Assembly: GCA_003864495.1 (NCBI GenBank)
Contig: ML133438.1
Span: 927,340-991,339, forward strand
Direction: 5' to 3'
Length of the DNA stretch: 64,000 bases
Source: Nemopilema nomurai
Taxonomy: Eukaryota; Cnidaria; Scyphozoa; Rhizostomeae; Rhizostomatidae
Shown piece after piece: positions 1 to 10,798 of this stretch. Position numbers and translations under genes: made by a program. Position 1 is the first letter of the stretch. Every line of letters begins with the position of its first letter. The notes below the pieces were generated by a model. That model saw only the letters and a list, made by a program, of their open reading frames with translations, was not told the origin of the DNA and searched no databases.

Positions 1-112
1 ATAATATGCCCAAAGCGTCTTTGCTTTCTATCTGCAGGCGATAAAGCTCCTTTACGACTCAGTCGCAAACACTTGTATTCTGCTTGATTCAGTACCCTAA
101 CCGTGGCATTTA
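1..112 (-). pseudogene. N-terminal end of the Tc1-like transposase remnant, unit A copy 1
   Basis: This is the same sequence as 3079-3190. It encodes on the - strand the region around RVLNQAEY and SRKGALSPADRK. The rest of this copy lies left of the window. Confidence 0.6.
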
Positions 113-478
113 TACTTTTTTGGATTAGAGACACGTGTTATCTAATTAAAATTCTATTCTATATTTAGACATATTCTGCAACAACCCATTGAAAAGCGAC
201 TGATACACCCTTTGGTACTAAGTGTGAAGTAGTTGCGATCATGACAAAGAGAAAGGTGTGTCTTTGAAATGAACCATTTGCATATCAAAGTTATTTTAAT
301 TGGACTATTTCTTTCTATTCTTATTAGTCAACAATTTTCCAAGCTTAAAATATGAATTAAAAGCCCCATGAGCAAGAAGTACTATTTATTGCATTGAAAG
401 GTGTCAAGACAAGCACTATATAGCCCCAACCCCCTGAAACCCCTGCTGGGTCTGAAAAAATTAAACTTTTTTTGCCAG

Positions 479-919
479 AAATGAAATCAGCGCCATCGAA
501 AACCCCATGTCAAATAGCCTTTATTTTCCCAAAATCCCCAGTTTTCGAAAAAAATTTCAGACAATGCCTGCCAAAATTGTTGGCACATTTGCGACAATTC
601 TTTGACTCGCGTTCACTCATCCCCTCCCCCCTTCGAACAATGTTGTGTTGCTGCTAAACGAAGCGTCGATTTTACACCAAACTTTTTCCCCAGATTGACT
701 GAATGCTTTACTTTGTTACCAACATTGTTTTAGGGGGGGAGGGGGATTAACAGCTTGTGGCGTGTCAAAGAAATGAAAAATACAAAAACCAGAGAAAATA
801 CTGAGGTGTTCCAAGGACTTTTGGCAGGCATTGTCTGAAATTTTTATTCAAAACTGTTAATAATGACCCCAAAACCATTATCAAACCATAGGTTTTCGAT
901 GGCGCTGATCTCATTTTTC
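479..919. repeat. Long imperfect palindrome around the TIR element of unit A
   Basis: The left arm (479-557) contains ATCAGCGCCATCGAAAACC and the right arm (838-919) contains its reverse complement in the same relative place. Both arms end next to the TIR element in AAATTT-rich sequence. Because the units are head to tail, these arms can be read as the left and right ends of neighbouring copies facing each other. Unit B has the same arm motif (ATCAGC, then CCCT) in the same arrangement. Confidence 0.7.
558..837. mobile_element. Small non-autonomous TIR element (MITE-like), unit A copy 1
   Basis: This 280-bp element starts CAGACAATGCCTGCCAAAA and ends with the exact reverse complement. Similarity continues for another ten or so bases (TTGG.ACA). 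The inside is non-coding, with a C-rich stretch near 620-632, AACAATGTTGT near 639, and a G run near 733. It is related to the element at 38598-38878, which has the same length, TIR design and internal AACAATGTTGT. The transposon superfamily is not recognised. Confidence 0.75.
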
Positions 920-1263
920 ACGTTATTTTTTCAAAATTCCATGCCAGTTTTAAGCTATGGGGGTGTTCTTGATTGTTAAAGGAGTAAATACAATGACCCC
1001 CCTGAGATAAAGATACAATACCCCATCATCCATCAAAGAAACAAATCAGGAGCAAAAAATGATCTTTTTGGGTTGACACACGTTGTGGTTTGTATACTTG
1101 GGTTTTTGAGAAAAACACATCGTTCTAAGGAGACCGAACAACTGCAGTGAAATGGGGATTTTCTGTTATTTTGCTGGAAAGAGTGGATTTTCTTTGCAGA
1201 CGTAATTAACTCAACTGCAGAAATTTTACTAGCAGAAAAACTGTAAAATTGGCATGGAAAAGT

Positions 1264-1581
1264 GAACTTGTTATTTTCCCATGGAACGACACGCTGCCGC
1301 TTTTGGAGGGTGTTGTTGTTTGCTTTGCTCCCCCTAAAACCTCTTACAGCTTGGATATTTAGCTTTGCATCAACACTTCTGTCCTCGCTATCAAAAAAGC
1401 ACCAAACTCCTTCATCTTTTGCTCCATACCGGATGATAGGGAGACAGAAGCAATGGTGGTTCGCTGCCGAGATTTAAAGTTCGGGTATCAGTCTGCAGAG
1501 CGCGTGCAGAAACTGGTTCCTTCCTGCGGGCATTGTTTTGCCAAAATTGCTTGGAGTGACAGTGACATTGACTGTCATTAA
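1264..1581 (+). pseudogene. Remnant of an SF3-helicase-like P-loop ATPase (C-terminal part), unit A
   Basis: One reading frame of 105 codons is open except for a TAG at 1360-1362. It shows, in order, a PWND motif near codon 6, an APPKTSYSLDI stretch, an acidic-basic DDRETEAMVVR motif and a closing CGHCFAKI motif. From memory, these match the region after Walker B in a multi-copy ATPase family of cnidarian genomes whose P-loop is of the GxxNxGKT (SF3/NS1-like) type. The P-loop is not in the visible frame, so the piece is partial. The same motif set occurs in unit B (33346-33632), which supports a real gene remnant. Family assignment is inference; the conserved frame is seen directly. Confidence 0.55.
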
Positions 1582-1730
1582 TGATCGGATGCTTTGTTTT
1601 TGTTTGGTCTACGATACTAGATAGCTATTGTCTTCAATAATGGCATTCGCTATACAAAGACCCCCTAGGCAGTGGCAATGTCTCGAGCACATTCTTGTGC
1701 TGCGATGCATCCCCGAATGGTCGTCCAAAT

Positions 1731-2130
1731 GGTAAACCGTATGGTAAACCGTGGCACTTTTTCCCATTTATTCATCAGCACGTGAACTATTTGTTCCCAT
1801 CTTTTTATAGAAGTGGTGCTTTTACGAAACCTACCCAGACATGAAGGTTTCTTTAGAATATCTTCGCTTTGAGGAAAGAAATTTACGGAACTGTATGGTA
1901 AACCGTTGAAAATGAGAAAGCTTCTGAAGACATCAAATTTGAATTGCAAAAAGGGTAAACCGTGGACCATTTCTCGATTTTCTCGTTTCGCACTTATCAA
2001 AGCTACATCAAAGTTGACAATTACCTTCATAAAAGCATTGCACCACTCCTTACCGAAAAAAAATTAATTTTCTCAAGTAAACAACAAAGTTATAAGCATT
2101 TTACAAATGGTAAACCGTGGGGTAAACCGT
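1731..2130 (+). promoter_or_regulatory. Six-site cluster GGTAAACCGT, unit A
   Basis: Six copies of GGTAAACCGT, all on the + strand, start at 1731, 1743, 1897, 1954, 2109 and 2121. The layout is pair, single, single, pair: pairs 12 bp apart, 154 and 155 bp between pair and single, and 57 bp in the middle. The core GGTAAACC is a near palindrome. Unit B has related sites with almost the same spacing. The layout resembles the IR/DR arrangement of transposase binding sites in some Tc1-like elements (outer and inner sites about 160 bp apart), but the binding protein is unknown. Confidence 0.65.
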
Positions 2131-2473
2131 GGAGAACAGACACTTTTCAACTCGCGCCGTTGCTTGCTAGCAAACAAGCGGCTTTTTAGATGAAGATAAG
2201 CGCTACAAATAACGAATAGCAAACTTAAATCAAATTGCGAAAGTTTTTTGATGAAAATAAATATTGTGTGCATGAGAAATTAAAGAATAAGTAGGAAAAA
2301 TGAAACGTTTCTATGGTCACATGGCTGTCGGTGCGGAGGAGCAGCACCATGGAACGATTCTATTCATCTACTTTTTTGGTTAGCGTTGCAATGCAAGAGC
2401 CATCAGTTAGTTTTAAGCATTATAAAGTTCATCTATAACTTTGTTCTGTGTCCTTCGTTACGTACTACCATTT

Positions 2474-3190
2474 TCAGCGCTCGTGCATAGGTTTTATAGT
2501 TGAATCAATGGCAGAAGTACTGAAATTGGCAAGTGTCCTCAGTACCCTCTTCCTGAAGTCGTTGAAGTCCTCCTTCTCTATCCTTTCCCTAAGCGCTTCT
2601 TTAGTCATCTGTCGTTTTACGTTGTGAAATAAATTCTCTATTGGATTCAAATCTGGTGATCTCGGGGGTATTTTTACGACTTCTGCACCAATTTCATTCA
2701 ATATATCTTTGGCTATTCTCCTGTTTTGACTTGGGTCATTATCCATTACAAAAAGCAGTTTGTCCCTCTTTTTGAAATGAGCGCATTCTAATAATACATG
2801 CTTTAAAGTATTTCTGCAAACTTTGCAAACCACCTTCCATTCATCTTTTCGTATTCTTCGGCAATTACTACCCTTGAGGAAAATCCAACGCCCACCATGA
2901 CATGCAACCTCCACCCCTCAGGTAGGCTTTTGCCTTTCTTCGTATATCCCAGTCCCTCATTTGATTTTCTCCAGATTCTTCCACATGGCGTCAATGCATC
3001 ATCTCTGTGAGGATTCTGTTTGTGTAAACATTGAATTGCATCCAGATAAATGAGAACTTCGTCGCTCAAAAACTCTTCATAATATGCCCAAAGCGTCTTT
3101 GCTTTCTATCTGCAGGCGATAAAGCTCCTTTACGACTCAGTCGCAAACACTTGTATTCTGCTTGATTCAGTACCCTAACCGTGGCATTTA
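2474..3190 (-). pseudogene. Tc1/mariner-type (IS630/DDE_3-like) transposase remnant, unit A
   Basis: This would be a cut-and-paste transposase. Read from 3190 leftwards, an N-terminal piece has RVLNQAEYKCLRLSRKGAL, typical of the segment after the helix-turn-helix. A frameshift follows, near 3080-3110. The next frame contains VLIYLDAIQCLHK around the first acid. A second shift lies near 2806-2815. The last frame contains MDNDPSQN and SPDLNPIENLF, the second and third acidic motifs of the DDE/D core. Two frameshifts make the gene inactive as written. The N-terminal piece also lies at 1-112, because the tandem unit restarts there. No upstream start codon is apparent. Confidence 0.8.
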
Positions 3191-3635
3191 TACTTTTTTG
3201 GATTAGAGACACGTGTTATCTAATTAAAATTCTATTCTATATTTAGACATATTCTGCAACAACCCATTGAAAAGCGACTGATACACCCTTTGGTACTAAG
3301 TGTGAAGTAGTTGCGATCATGACAAAGAGAAAGGTGTGTCTTTGAAATGAACCATTTGCATATCAAAGTTATTTTAATTGGACTATTTCTTTCTATTCTT
3401 ATTAGTCAACAATTTTCCAAGCTTAAAATATGAATTAAAAGCCCCATGAGCAAGAAGTACTATTTATTGCATTGAAAGGTGTCAAGACAAGCACTATATA
3501 GCCCCAACCCCCTGAAACCCCTGCTGGGTCTGAAAAAATTAAACTTTTTTTGCCAGAAATGAAATCAGCGCCATCGAAAACCCCATGTCAAATAGCCTTT
3601 ATTTTCCCAAAATCCCCAGTTTTCGAAAAAAATTT

Positions 3636-3916
3636 CAGACAATGCCTGCCAAAATTGTTGGCACATTTGCGACAATTCTTTGACTCGCGTTCACTCATCC
3701 CCCTCCCCCCCTTCGAACAATGTTGTGTTGCTGCTAAACGAAGCGTCGATTTTACACCAAACTTTTTCCCCAGATTGACTGAATGCTTTACTTTGTTACC
3801 AACATTGTTTTAGGGGGGAGGAGGGGGATTAACAGCTTGTGGCGTGTCAAAGAAATGAAAAATACAAAAACCAGAGAAAATACTGAGGTGTTCCAAGGAC
3901 TTTTGGCAGGCATTGT
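3636..3916. mobile_element. TIR element, unit A copy 2, fused to the satellite
   Basis: This is a second copy of the 558-837 element. Its right TIR ends ...GGCAGGCATTGT at 3916 and is followed at once by satellite ACATATAGA, instead of the CTGAAATTT that follows in copy 1. The element at 38598-38878 meets array 3 at the equivalent base. Confidence 0.75.
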
Positions 3917-6900
3917 ACATATAGAATAGCTACTTAAGGACAAACAGATATAGATACTGAAGGCTGGATATAGAGTAGCTACTTAAGGATATATAAATAT
4001 AGCTACTTAAGGGTACATATAGAGTAACTACTTAAGGACATATAGATATAGCTACTTAAGGGTACATATAGAGTAGCTACTTAAGGACATATAGATATAG
4101 CTACTTAAGGGTACATATAGAGTAGTTACTTAAGGATATATAGATATAGCTACTTAAGGGTACATATAGAGTAGCTACTTAAGACATACAGATATATATA
4201 CTTAAGGGTACATATAGAGTAGCTACTTAAGTAGGTATAGGTATTGCTACTTTAGGGTACATATAGAGTAGCTACTTAAGGACATATAGATATAGCTACT
4301 TAAGGGTACATAAAGAGTAGCTACTTAAGGACATATAGATATAGCTACTTAAGGGTACATATAGAGTAGCTACTTAAGGACATAAAGATATAGCTACTTA
4401 AGGGTACATATAGAGTAGCTACTTAAGGACATATAGATATAGCTACTTAAGGGTACATATAGAGTAGTTACTTAAGGATATATAGATATAGATACTTAAG
4501 GGTACATATGAATAGCTACTTAAGGACAAACAGATATAGTACTTAAGGCTGGATATAGAGTAGCTACTTAAGGATATATAAATATAGCTACTTAAGGGTA
4601 CATATAGAGTAACTACTTAAGGACATATAGATATAGCTACTTAAGGGTACATATAGAGTAGCTACTTAAGGACATATAGATATAGCTACTTAAGGTACAT
4701 ATAGAGTAGTTACTTAAGGATATATAGATATAGCTACTTAAGGGTACATATAGAGTAGCTACTTAAGGACATACAGATATATATACTTAAGGGTACATAT
4801 AGAGTTGCTACTTAAGTAGGTATAGGTATTGCTACTTAGGGTACATATAGAGTAGCTACTTAAGGACATATAGATATAGTTACTTAAGGGTACATAAAGA
4901 TAGCTACTTAAGACATATAGATATAGCTACTTAACGGTACATTTAGAGTAGCTACTTAATGATATAGATATAGCACTTAAGGGTACATATAGAGTAGCTA
5001 CTTAAGTAGGTATAGGTATTGATACTTAAGGGTACATATAGAGTAGCTACTTAAGGACCTATAGATATAGCTACTGAAGGGTACATATAGAGTAGCTACT
5101 TAAGTAGGTATAGGTATTGCTACTTAAGGGTACATATAGAGTTGCTACTTAAGGACATATAGATATAGCTACTTAAGGGTACATATAGAGTAGCTACTTA
5201 AGGACATATAGATATAGCTACTTAAGGGTACATATAGAGTAGCTACTTAAGAACATATAGATATAGCTACTTAAGGGTACATATAGAGTATACTTAAGGA
5301 CATAATAGATAAGCTACTTAAGGGTACATATAGAGTAGCTACTTAAGGATATATAGATATAGCTACTTAAGGGTACATATAGAGTAGCTACTTAAGGACA
5401 TATAGATATAGCTACTTAAGGGTACAGATAGCTACTTAAGGACTATAGATAAAGCTACTTAAGGTACATATAGAGTAGCTACTTAAGGATATATAGATAT
5501 AGCTACTTAAGGTACATATAGAATAGCTACTTAAGGACATATATAGCTACTTAAGGGTACATATAGAGTAGCTACTTAGGACATATAGATATAGCTACTT
5601 AAGGGATACATAAGAGTAGCTACTTAAGTAGGATATATATGCTACTTTAGGTTACATATGAGTAGCTACTTAAGACATATAGATATAGCTACTTAAGGTA
5701 CATAAAGAGTAGCTACTTAAGGACATATAGATATAGCTACTTAAGGGTACATTAGAGTAGCTACTTAAGACATAGATATAGCTACTTAACGGTACATATA
5801 GAGTAGTTACTTAATATATAGATATAGCTACTTAAGGGTACATATAGAGTAGCTACTTAAGGACATACAGATATAGCTACTTAAGGGTACATATAGAGTA
5901 GCTACTTAAGTAGGTATAGGTATTGCTACTTAAGTACATATAGATAGCTACTTAAGACATATAGATAAGCTACTTAAGGGTACATATAGAGTAGTTACTT
6001 AGGATAATATAGTATAGCTACTTAAGGGTACATATAGAGTAGCTTCTTAAGGACATATAGATATAGCTACTTAAGGGTACATATAGAATAGTTACTTAAG
6101 GATATATAGATATAGCTACTTAAGGGTACATATAGAGTAGCTACTTAAGGACATACAGATATAGATACTTAAGGGTACATATAGAATAGCTACTTAAGGA
6201 TATATAGATATAGCTACTTAAGGGTACATATAGAGTAGCTACTTAAGGATATATAGATTAGCTACTTCAGGGGTACTATAGAGTAGCTACTTGAGGACAT
6301 ATAGATATAGCTACTTAAGGGTACATATAGAGTAGTTACTTAAGATATATAGAATAGCTACTTCAGGTAATATGAAGTAGCTACTTTAGGACATACAGAT
6401 ATAATACTTAAGGTACATATAGAGTAGCTATTTAAGGATATATAATATAGCTACTTCAAGGTATATGAAGTAGCTACTTTAGGACATATAGATATAGCTA
6501 CTTAAGGGTACATATAGAGTAGCTACTTAAGGATATATAAATATAGCTACTTAAGGTAGGTATAGATAGACTACTTAAGTAGGTTAGGTATTGCTACTTA
6601 AGGCTACATATAGAGTAGCTCTTAAGGACATATAGATATAGTTACTTAAAGGTTATATAGAGTAGCTACTTAAGGACATATAGATATGCTAATAAGGGTA
6701 CATAATAGAGTAGCTACTTAAGGACATATAGATATAGCTACTTAAGGGATACATATGAGAGTAGCTACTTAAGGATATATAATATATAGCACTTAAGGTA
6801 TATAGAGTAGCTATTAATATAAAGAGATAGCTACTTAGGGGTTGATATGAAGTAGCTACTTTAGGACATATAGATATAGCTACTTAAGGGTGGATATAGA

Positions 6901-7567
6901 GTAGCTACTTAAGGATATATAAATATAGCTATATAAGGGTAGGTATAGAGTAGCTACTTAAGTAGGTATAGGTATTGCTACTTAAGGCTACATATAGAGT
7001 AGCTACTTAAGGACATATAGATATAGCTACTTAAGGTACATATAGAGTAGCTACTTAAGGACATATAGATATAGCTACTTAAGGGTACATATAGAGTAGT
7101 TACTTAAAGATATATAGATATAGCTACTTCAGGTAGATATAAAGTAGCTACTTAAGGACATACAGATATAGATACTTAAGGGTACATATAGAGTAGCTAT
7201 TTAAGGATATATAGAGATAGCTACTTAGGGGTGATTATATGAAGTAGCTACTTTAGGACATATAGATATAGCTACTTAAGTGTGGATATAGAGTAGCTAC
7301 TTAAGGATAAATAAATATAGCTACTTAACGGTAGGTATAGAGTAGCTACTTAAGTAGGTATAGGTATTGCTACTTAAGGCTACATATAGAGTAGCTACTT
7401 AAGGACATATAGATATAGCTACTTAAGGGTACATATAGAGTAGCTACTTAAGGAAATATAGATATAGCTACTTAAGGGTACATATGGAGTAGCTACTTAA
7501 GGACGTATAGATATAGCTACTTAAGGGTACATATAGAGTAGCTACTTAAGGATATATAGATATAGCT
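3917..7567. repeat. Satellite array 1 (49-bp dimer)
   Basis: About 75 dimers. One half (25 bp) begins GGGTACATATAGAG, the other (24 bp) begins GGACATATAGATA, and both end in TAGCTACTTAA. Every half holds CTTAAG, and the 25-bp half holds the 10-bp palindrome AGTAGCTACT. The array is heterogeneous, with many 1-3 base indels and a third half type beginning GTAGGTATAGGTATTG. Stop codons fill all frames, so no protein is encoded. Confidence 0.97.
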
Positions 7568-8704
7568 GGACACCATCATACATGATCGCCAGTTACAGCC
7601 AGCAACCATGAACAATGTGGTTCTGTGGAAGCAGAGGGCAAAAGAGCAAGGGACATTTTCAAACTCTATTTTAATAATCACTAGTTTTTTTGGTTTCTTA
7701 TTACTGAGTGAATAGTTAAGTTAAGTTTTCATACAGTACAAAATTTCATTATAAGAATACCAAATGTTTTGCTAAGCCTTAATCTTCTTAATTTTTTTTC
7801 AAGATTAAGATTATTCTTAAATAATTCTTAAGTGACAACGGTGTAAATTAGCCTGAAGATTGGAGAAAAAATTGAAGTGTTTGATGTTGTTTTACAAAAC
7901 AGGAATAGAACAAAAAGTGCCATCATCAGATAATGAGAAACTCGCATTTGTTTTGACTTAAAAAAAACTTTCAAAACTGAAAAATTCCAACCATTTTAGC
8001 CCTTAATATTCTTATAAAAAAGTGTGGGTTTTTTTATGAAATGATATTCTCAAAAAAGTACTTTGATATAAAAAGGATTATTATCGCAGTGTATATTTTC
8101 AATGAAATTGTTATTGATAAGTATGAAGTTGCATATAACCCTCATGGCATTATGAACAAAACAATTTCCTAAAAGTTGTGGTTTTAAGGGGGCCAGGAAG
8201 CCTTGGCCCTGTCTGTGCTTTTGGTAGCAAAGAAGGGCCCAAAACGTTTCCTAACTAAGAAGTGGATGTTCCTATTATGTTTTTCTTTAGTATCTTCTTT
8301 TGTAGAGTTTTCCCTTAGGCTCTCTAAAGTTAGGTGTTAAGTAACGCTGATTGGTAAATGTAGTAATGACGTATGTTATGTAGTGGACACAGGGGTAAAA
8401 GGATTAATTAGAATAAGCAAGCATCCGAGCACGTTAGATTGCACACTAGAATTACAGATCTTGTTGTTATTCGAAGAGAGTATTTCTTTTCCATATTACT
8501 ACAACTCACAGAGTTTTTAGTCAATTATAACTAATAACGCCTCTGTTTATCATCCTTAGTGTTTTCTATCCGCATCTGGCTTTTATTCGGTCAGTTTTTG
8601 GTTAACTTCCGACGTTTGCATTCTCTGAGGAGTGTCGGACGAGAAAAGTACTTTAATATGCGAAAACTAGTTCCACTTTTTCTAGCAATTGTGTTCACAG
8701 ATTT
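7568..8704. other. No recognisable gene; possible LINE 5' region at its right end
   Basis: AT-rich sequence with many homopolymers. The hairpin CTTAATCTT / AAGATTAAG lies near 7778-7808. Short frames here show no recognisable motif and differ in integrity between the two segment copies. The part just before 8705 may be the 5' leader of the LINE remnant that follows. Confidence 0.5.
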
Positions 8705-9227
8705 TATATAAAACATACAAATACAACACTAGCAAAGAGTTTGTCCTCTGTAGAGAAGTTATATACAATATTACACTATTTCAGCATAAAAATTCAGCCC
8801 AGTTCAAACACAATAGAAAAAAGAGACACCAAAGTGGAATTGCCTAAAGTGTGGCGTGAAACCTGGAACAATTGTGAGGAAAAGTTCTTCGGTTATAATC
8901 AATTATTTCGATATGGATATGGACTGTGACCAGGAAATTTAGAGAGAGCTCATGGGATCGGTAAGAAAGCGAAGGGAAAAACCCGCCCTATTGTTGTGAA
9001 GTTTTACCGATACAAGACAAAGATGAACATTGTGAAGAATAGGAAGTGTGAAAGGAGGTGTAAGAATTGCAGAGCAACTAACGGACCGTGTCATGGAACA
9101 AAGGAGGGAGCTTCAGCCATTGATTGAAAAAGCAAAGGAAGGAAACAAGAAATTCGCACTACGACACAACAGGTACATTAGTGACGGCAATGTTTTAATG
9201 TTTGATTCGGAGAAAAAACCGTGGTGA
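8705..9227 (+). pseudogene. LINE ORF1 protein remnant, copy 1
   Basis: ORF1 proteins of L1/CR1-type LINEs bind RNA as nucleoprotein chaperones. Broken frames hold a typical order of pieces. An NCEE motif lies near 8870. A DMDMDCDQE stretch and an ERAHGIG-like motif, with KTRPIVVKFYRY, lie at 8910-9015. An open C-terminal frame, RVMEQRRELQPLIEKAKEG, begins near 9090, with RYISDGNVLMF before the stop at 9225-9227. Several frameshifts separate the pieces. The endonuclease remnant follows on the same strand, as expected for one element. Confidence 0.65.
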
Positions 9228-9387
9228 AGCTCAGGGAAAGTAAAGGTAATGTTAGGAGTAGGAACGAAAACGAGTCGGTGTCTTCAGCGGAAGCAGAAAA
9301 AGCGAGCGAAGAAAGGACGCCAGGTGAGGATAGAGAGTCTGGCAAGTTAGCAGACCATACAGATAAAGGCAATTCATCTTTAAATGC

Positions 9388-9970
9388 ATGTTCTGGAACG
9401 TTAGCATACTGAAGAGGCACTTAGCTGATTCAGAGTTCAAAGATGTTTGTATTAGTTGCGATTCAATTAGATTAATTGGGACGTGGACGACGAATTCTAA
9501 TGATTACATAGATCTGCATGTAAGTTACAGTGCGAAGTGGTACGTCTGTACAGAAACAAGCCACCCTTCAGGGGGGATTAGGGTACATATAAAATATAAC
9601 ATAAGGACAAACTGTACGAGAACTTTGAGGGACCTAAAGGACATGGATGTCTTAAAACTTGATGAAAGCCTCTTTAACCTCGTGGTCGTTGTAATTTACG
9701 TAGCGTTTTACTTGTCTCTGGAGGGTTCAAAAACACACGAGGCAGGAAAAATGGTACAGATGTATTTGAAGACCAAGTAGAATCTATAACGCAAAATATA
9801 TTCTTGATTTGAATTTTTGTAATAAAGGTGACTTAAATGCAGAAACATGGGAAATTGGTAGATTTTATTGAGGATGATCAAACAATGCATATCCGGGAAA
9901 TTGATTCGAATTCCACATACCCCCAAGATACCTAGTTAATAGTTAATGGTAGGACAACTGGAGATGAGAA
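9388..9970 (+). pseudogene. LINE ORF2 endonuclease-domain remnant, copy 1
   Basis: This is the apurinic-like endonuclease that nicks target DNA for LINE insertion. An open stretch to 9780 contains NVSILKRHLADSEFKDVCIS, corresponding to the N-terminal strand-helix of the domain, and SGGIRVHIKYNI, the conserved SGGI motif. After the TAG, further frames at 9820-9970 contain GDLNAETW (the GDFNA motif) and DFIEDDQTMHI. The catalytic N-terminal Asn is visible, but the conserved ETK motif is lost. Reverse transcriptase is absent: the sequence ends at 9971, where the 554-bp block begins. Confidence 0.6.
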
Positions 9971-10019
9971 GGGGGAATTTTCTTGAATTGCACAAAGAGT
10001 GCTATATTCTAAAGCTTTG

Positions 10020-10065
10020 TTCACACTACACAAACTAACCTGGGTTAATTTTTGTGTAGTGTGAA
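10020..10065. repeat. Hairpin with 15-bp perfect stem
   Basis: TTCACACTACACAAA at 10020-10034 pairs with TTTGTGTAGTGTGAA at 10051-10065. The 16-base loop holds CTAACCTGGGTTAATT. AACCTGGGTT recurs three more times up to about 10145. This style of terminus (CACACTA next to AACC..GGTT) is common in animal MITEs. Confidence 0.75.
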
Positions 10066-10283
10066 CGCAACTAACCTGGGTTCGACCTGGGTTAATCTAA
10101 CCCACCTCTGGAGATGGGTTTCGCCCCGGGGCGAACCTGGGTTAGTTTTTGTCATGCACATGCGCATTAAAAAACGCGCCATTTTTAATGTCACCCATCC
10201 ATGTCGTGATTTTACCATTTTCATCATTGTGAGAAGTTGCTTGTTTAATATATTGAAGAACTATATTGCCAGTTTGATTAGCT

Positions 10284-10418
10284 ATGAGCGAAGAAAAAGC
10301 CGATAGAGGTCTAACTTGGGAGGACGAAGAGATTCGTGTGCTTTTAGCAATTTTGGCGGACGAAAAATCCAGCAAGCATTGGACAGCTGTTCCAGAAAGA
10401 GTCCTATCTTTGAAATAA
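10284..10418 (+). pseudogene. Myb/SANT-like DNA-binding fragment (Harbinger-type accessory gene)
   Basis: The 44-codon frame starts at an ATG. It contains GLTWEDEEIRVLLAILADEK, a pattern (W, EE, R, LL, I) of the first helices in Myb/SANT-like proteins that accompany PIF/Harbinger transposases. After the run GACGAAAAA the family-like continuation (DSCSRKS, then FEIMGYE) lies in another frame, so one base appears to be lost near 10365. The TAA is at 10416-10418. The rest of the gene and the transposase are missing. The fragment is found only in copy 1 of the segment. Confidence 0.55.
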
Positions 10419-10798
10419 TGGGTTATGAATGTAGGCAATAAATTGAAAATGTTAATATTGAAATTTGTAGAGTTGTTTTAGTTGTAGGAAAACGTTCCGC
10501 CTAAGTGCAGTATTAGGCGAATGTGGTAGATACCCACTTAAATGTACCTGTATGAAGGGAACTATCAAGTATTGCTTCATAATTTTGAAGTTTGAATAAG
10601 GAAGCAGTCTCTTAGCGATTGCTCACAATTCGCAAATACACTATACAAATAAGCTAGGACAGACTGCTGGGGCTCAAAAGTAAAATTTATCCTTTATGAT
10701 AATGGTTTTTGTCATGTTTGGATATCACAGGGTGTTGGAAATGGACAGCTCTTTTTACAGATTTTCCAAGATAGGATAAATAAATTCCAGTTTCAAAC

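Larger units (their letters stand above)
1..3916. repeat. Tandem repeat of a 3,078-bp unit (unit A), 1.27 copies visible
   Basis: The sequence from position 1 restarts at 3079 and runs nearly identically to 3916, where it is cut by the satellite. Differences are single bases and length changes in C and G runs near 620 and 3700 and near 735 and 3815. The unit carries, in order, a TIR element inside a palindrome, an ATPase-gene remnant (+), a six-site cluster and a Tc1-like transposase remnant (-). The window edge cuts the array, so more copies may lie to the left. Near-identity means either recent amplification or a local assembly duplication. Confidence 0.95.
9972..10525. mobile_element. 554-bp block with MITE-like hairpin and Harbinger-type remnant, absent from copy 2
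   Basis: Copy 2 of the segment joins GAGAAG directly to GTAGATACCC at 47176/47177, while copy 1 has 554 bp between them. The block contains a perfect hairpin (10020-10065), four AACCTGGGTT-type repeats, and a Myb/SANT-like gene fragment. The block ends are not inverted repeats and no clear target duplication is seen, so it may equally be an older insertion partly deleted from copy 2. Confidence 0.6.

Noticed and set aside
472..657. Gene starting in the left palindrome arm of unit A
   Set aside because: The frame runs through a TIR and C-run, and changes length between the two copies by slippage.
1665..2030. 121-codon frame on the - strand across the six-site cluster
   Set aside because: No motif, and its RFTI repeats are just the translation of the repeated sites. 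Unit B has no equivalent frame.
3917..7567. Telomeric repeat, because TTAAGGG occurs in each unit
   Set aside because: The period is 24-25 bp and the unit is mostly unrelated to TTAGGG. TTAGGG-like words appear only as occasional mutations.
10142..10438. 98-codon - strand frame in the 554-bp block
   Set aside because: Antisense to the Myb/SANT-like fragment, and it spans the hairpin repeats.
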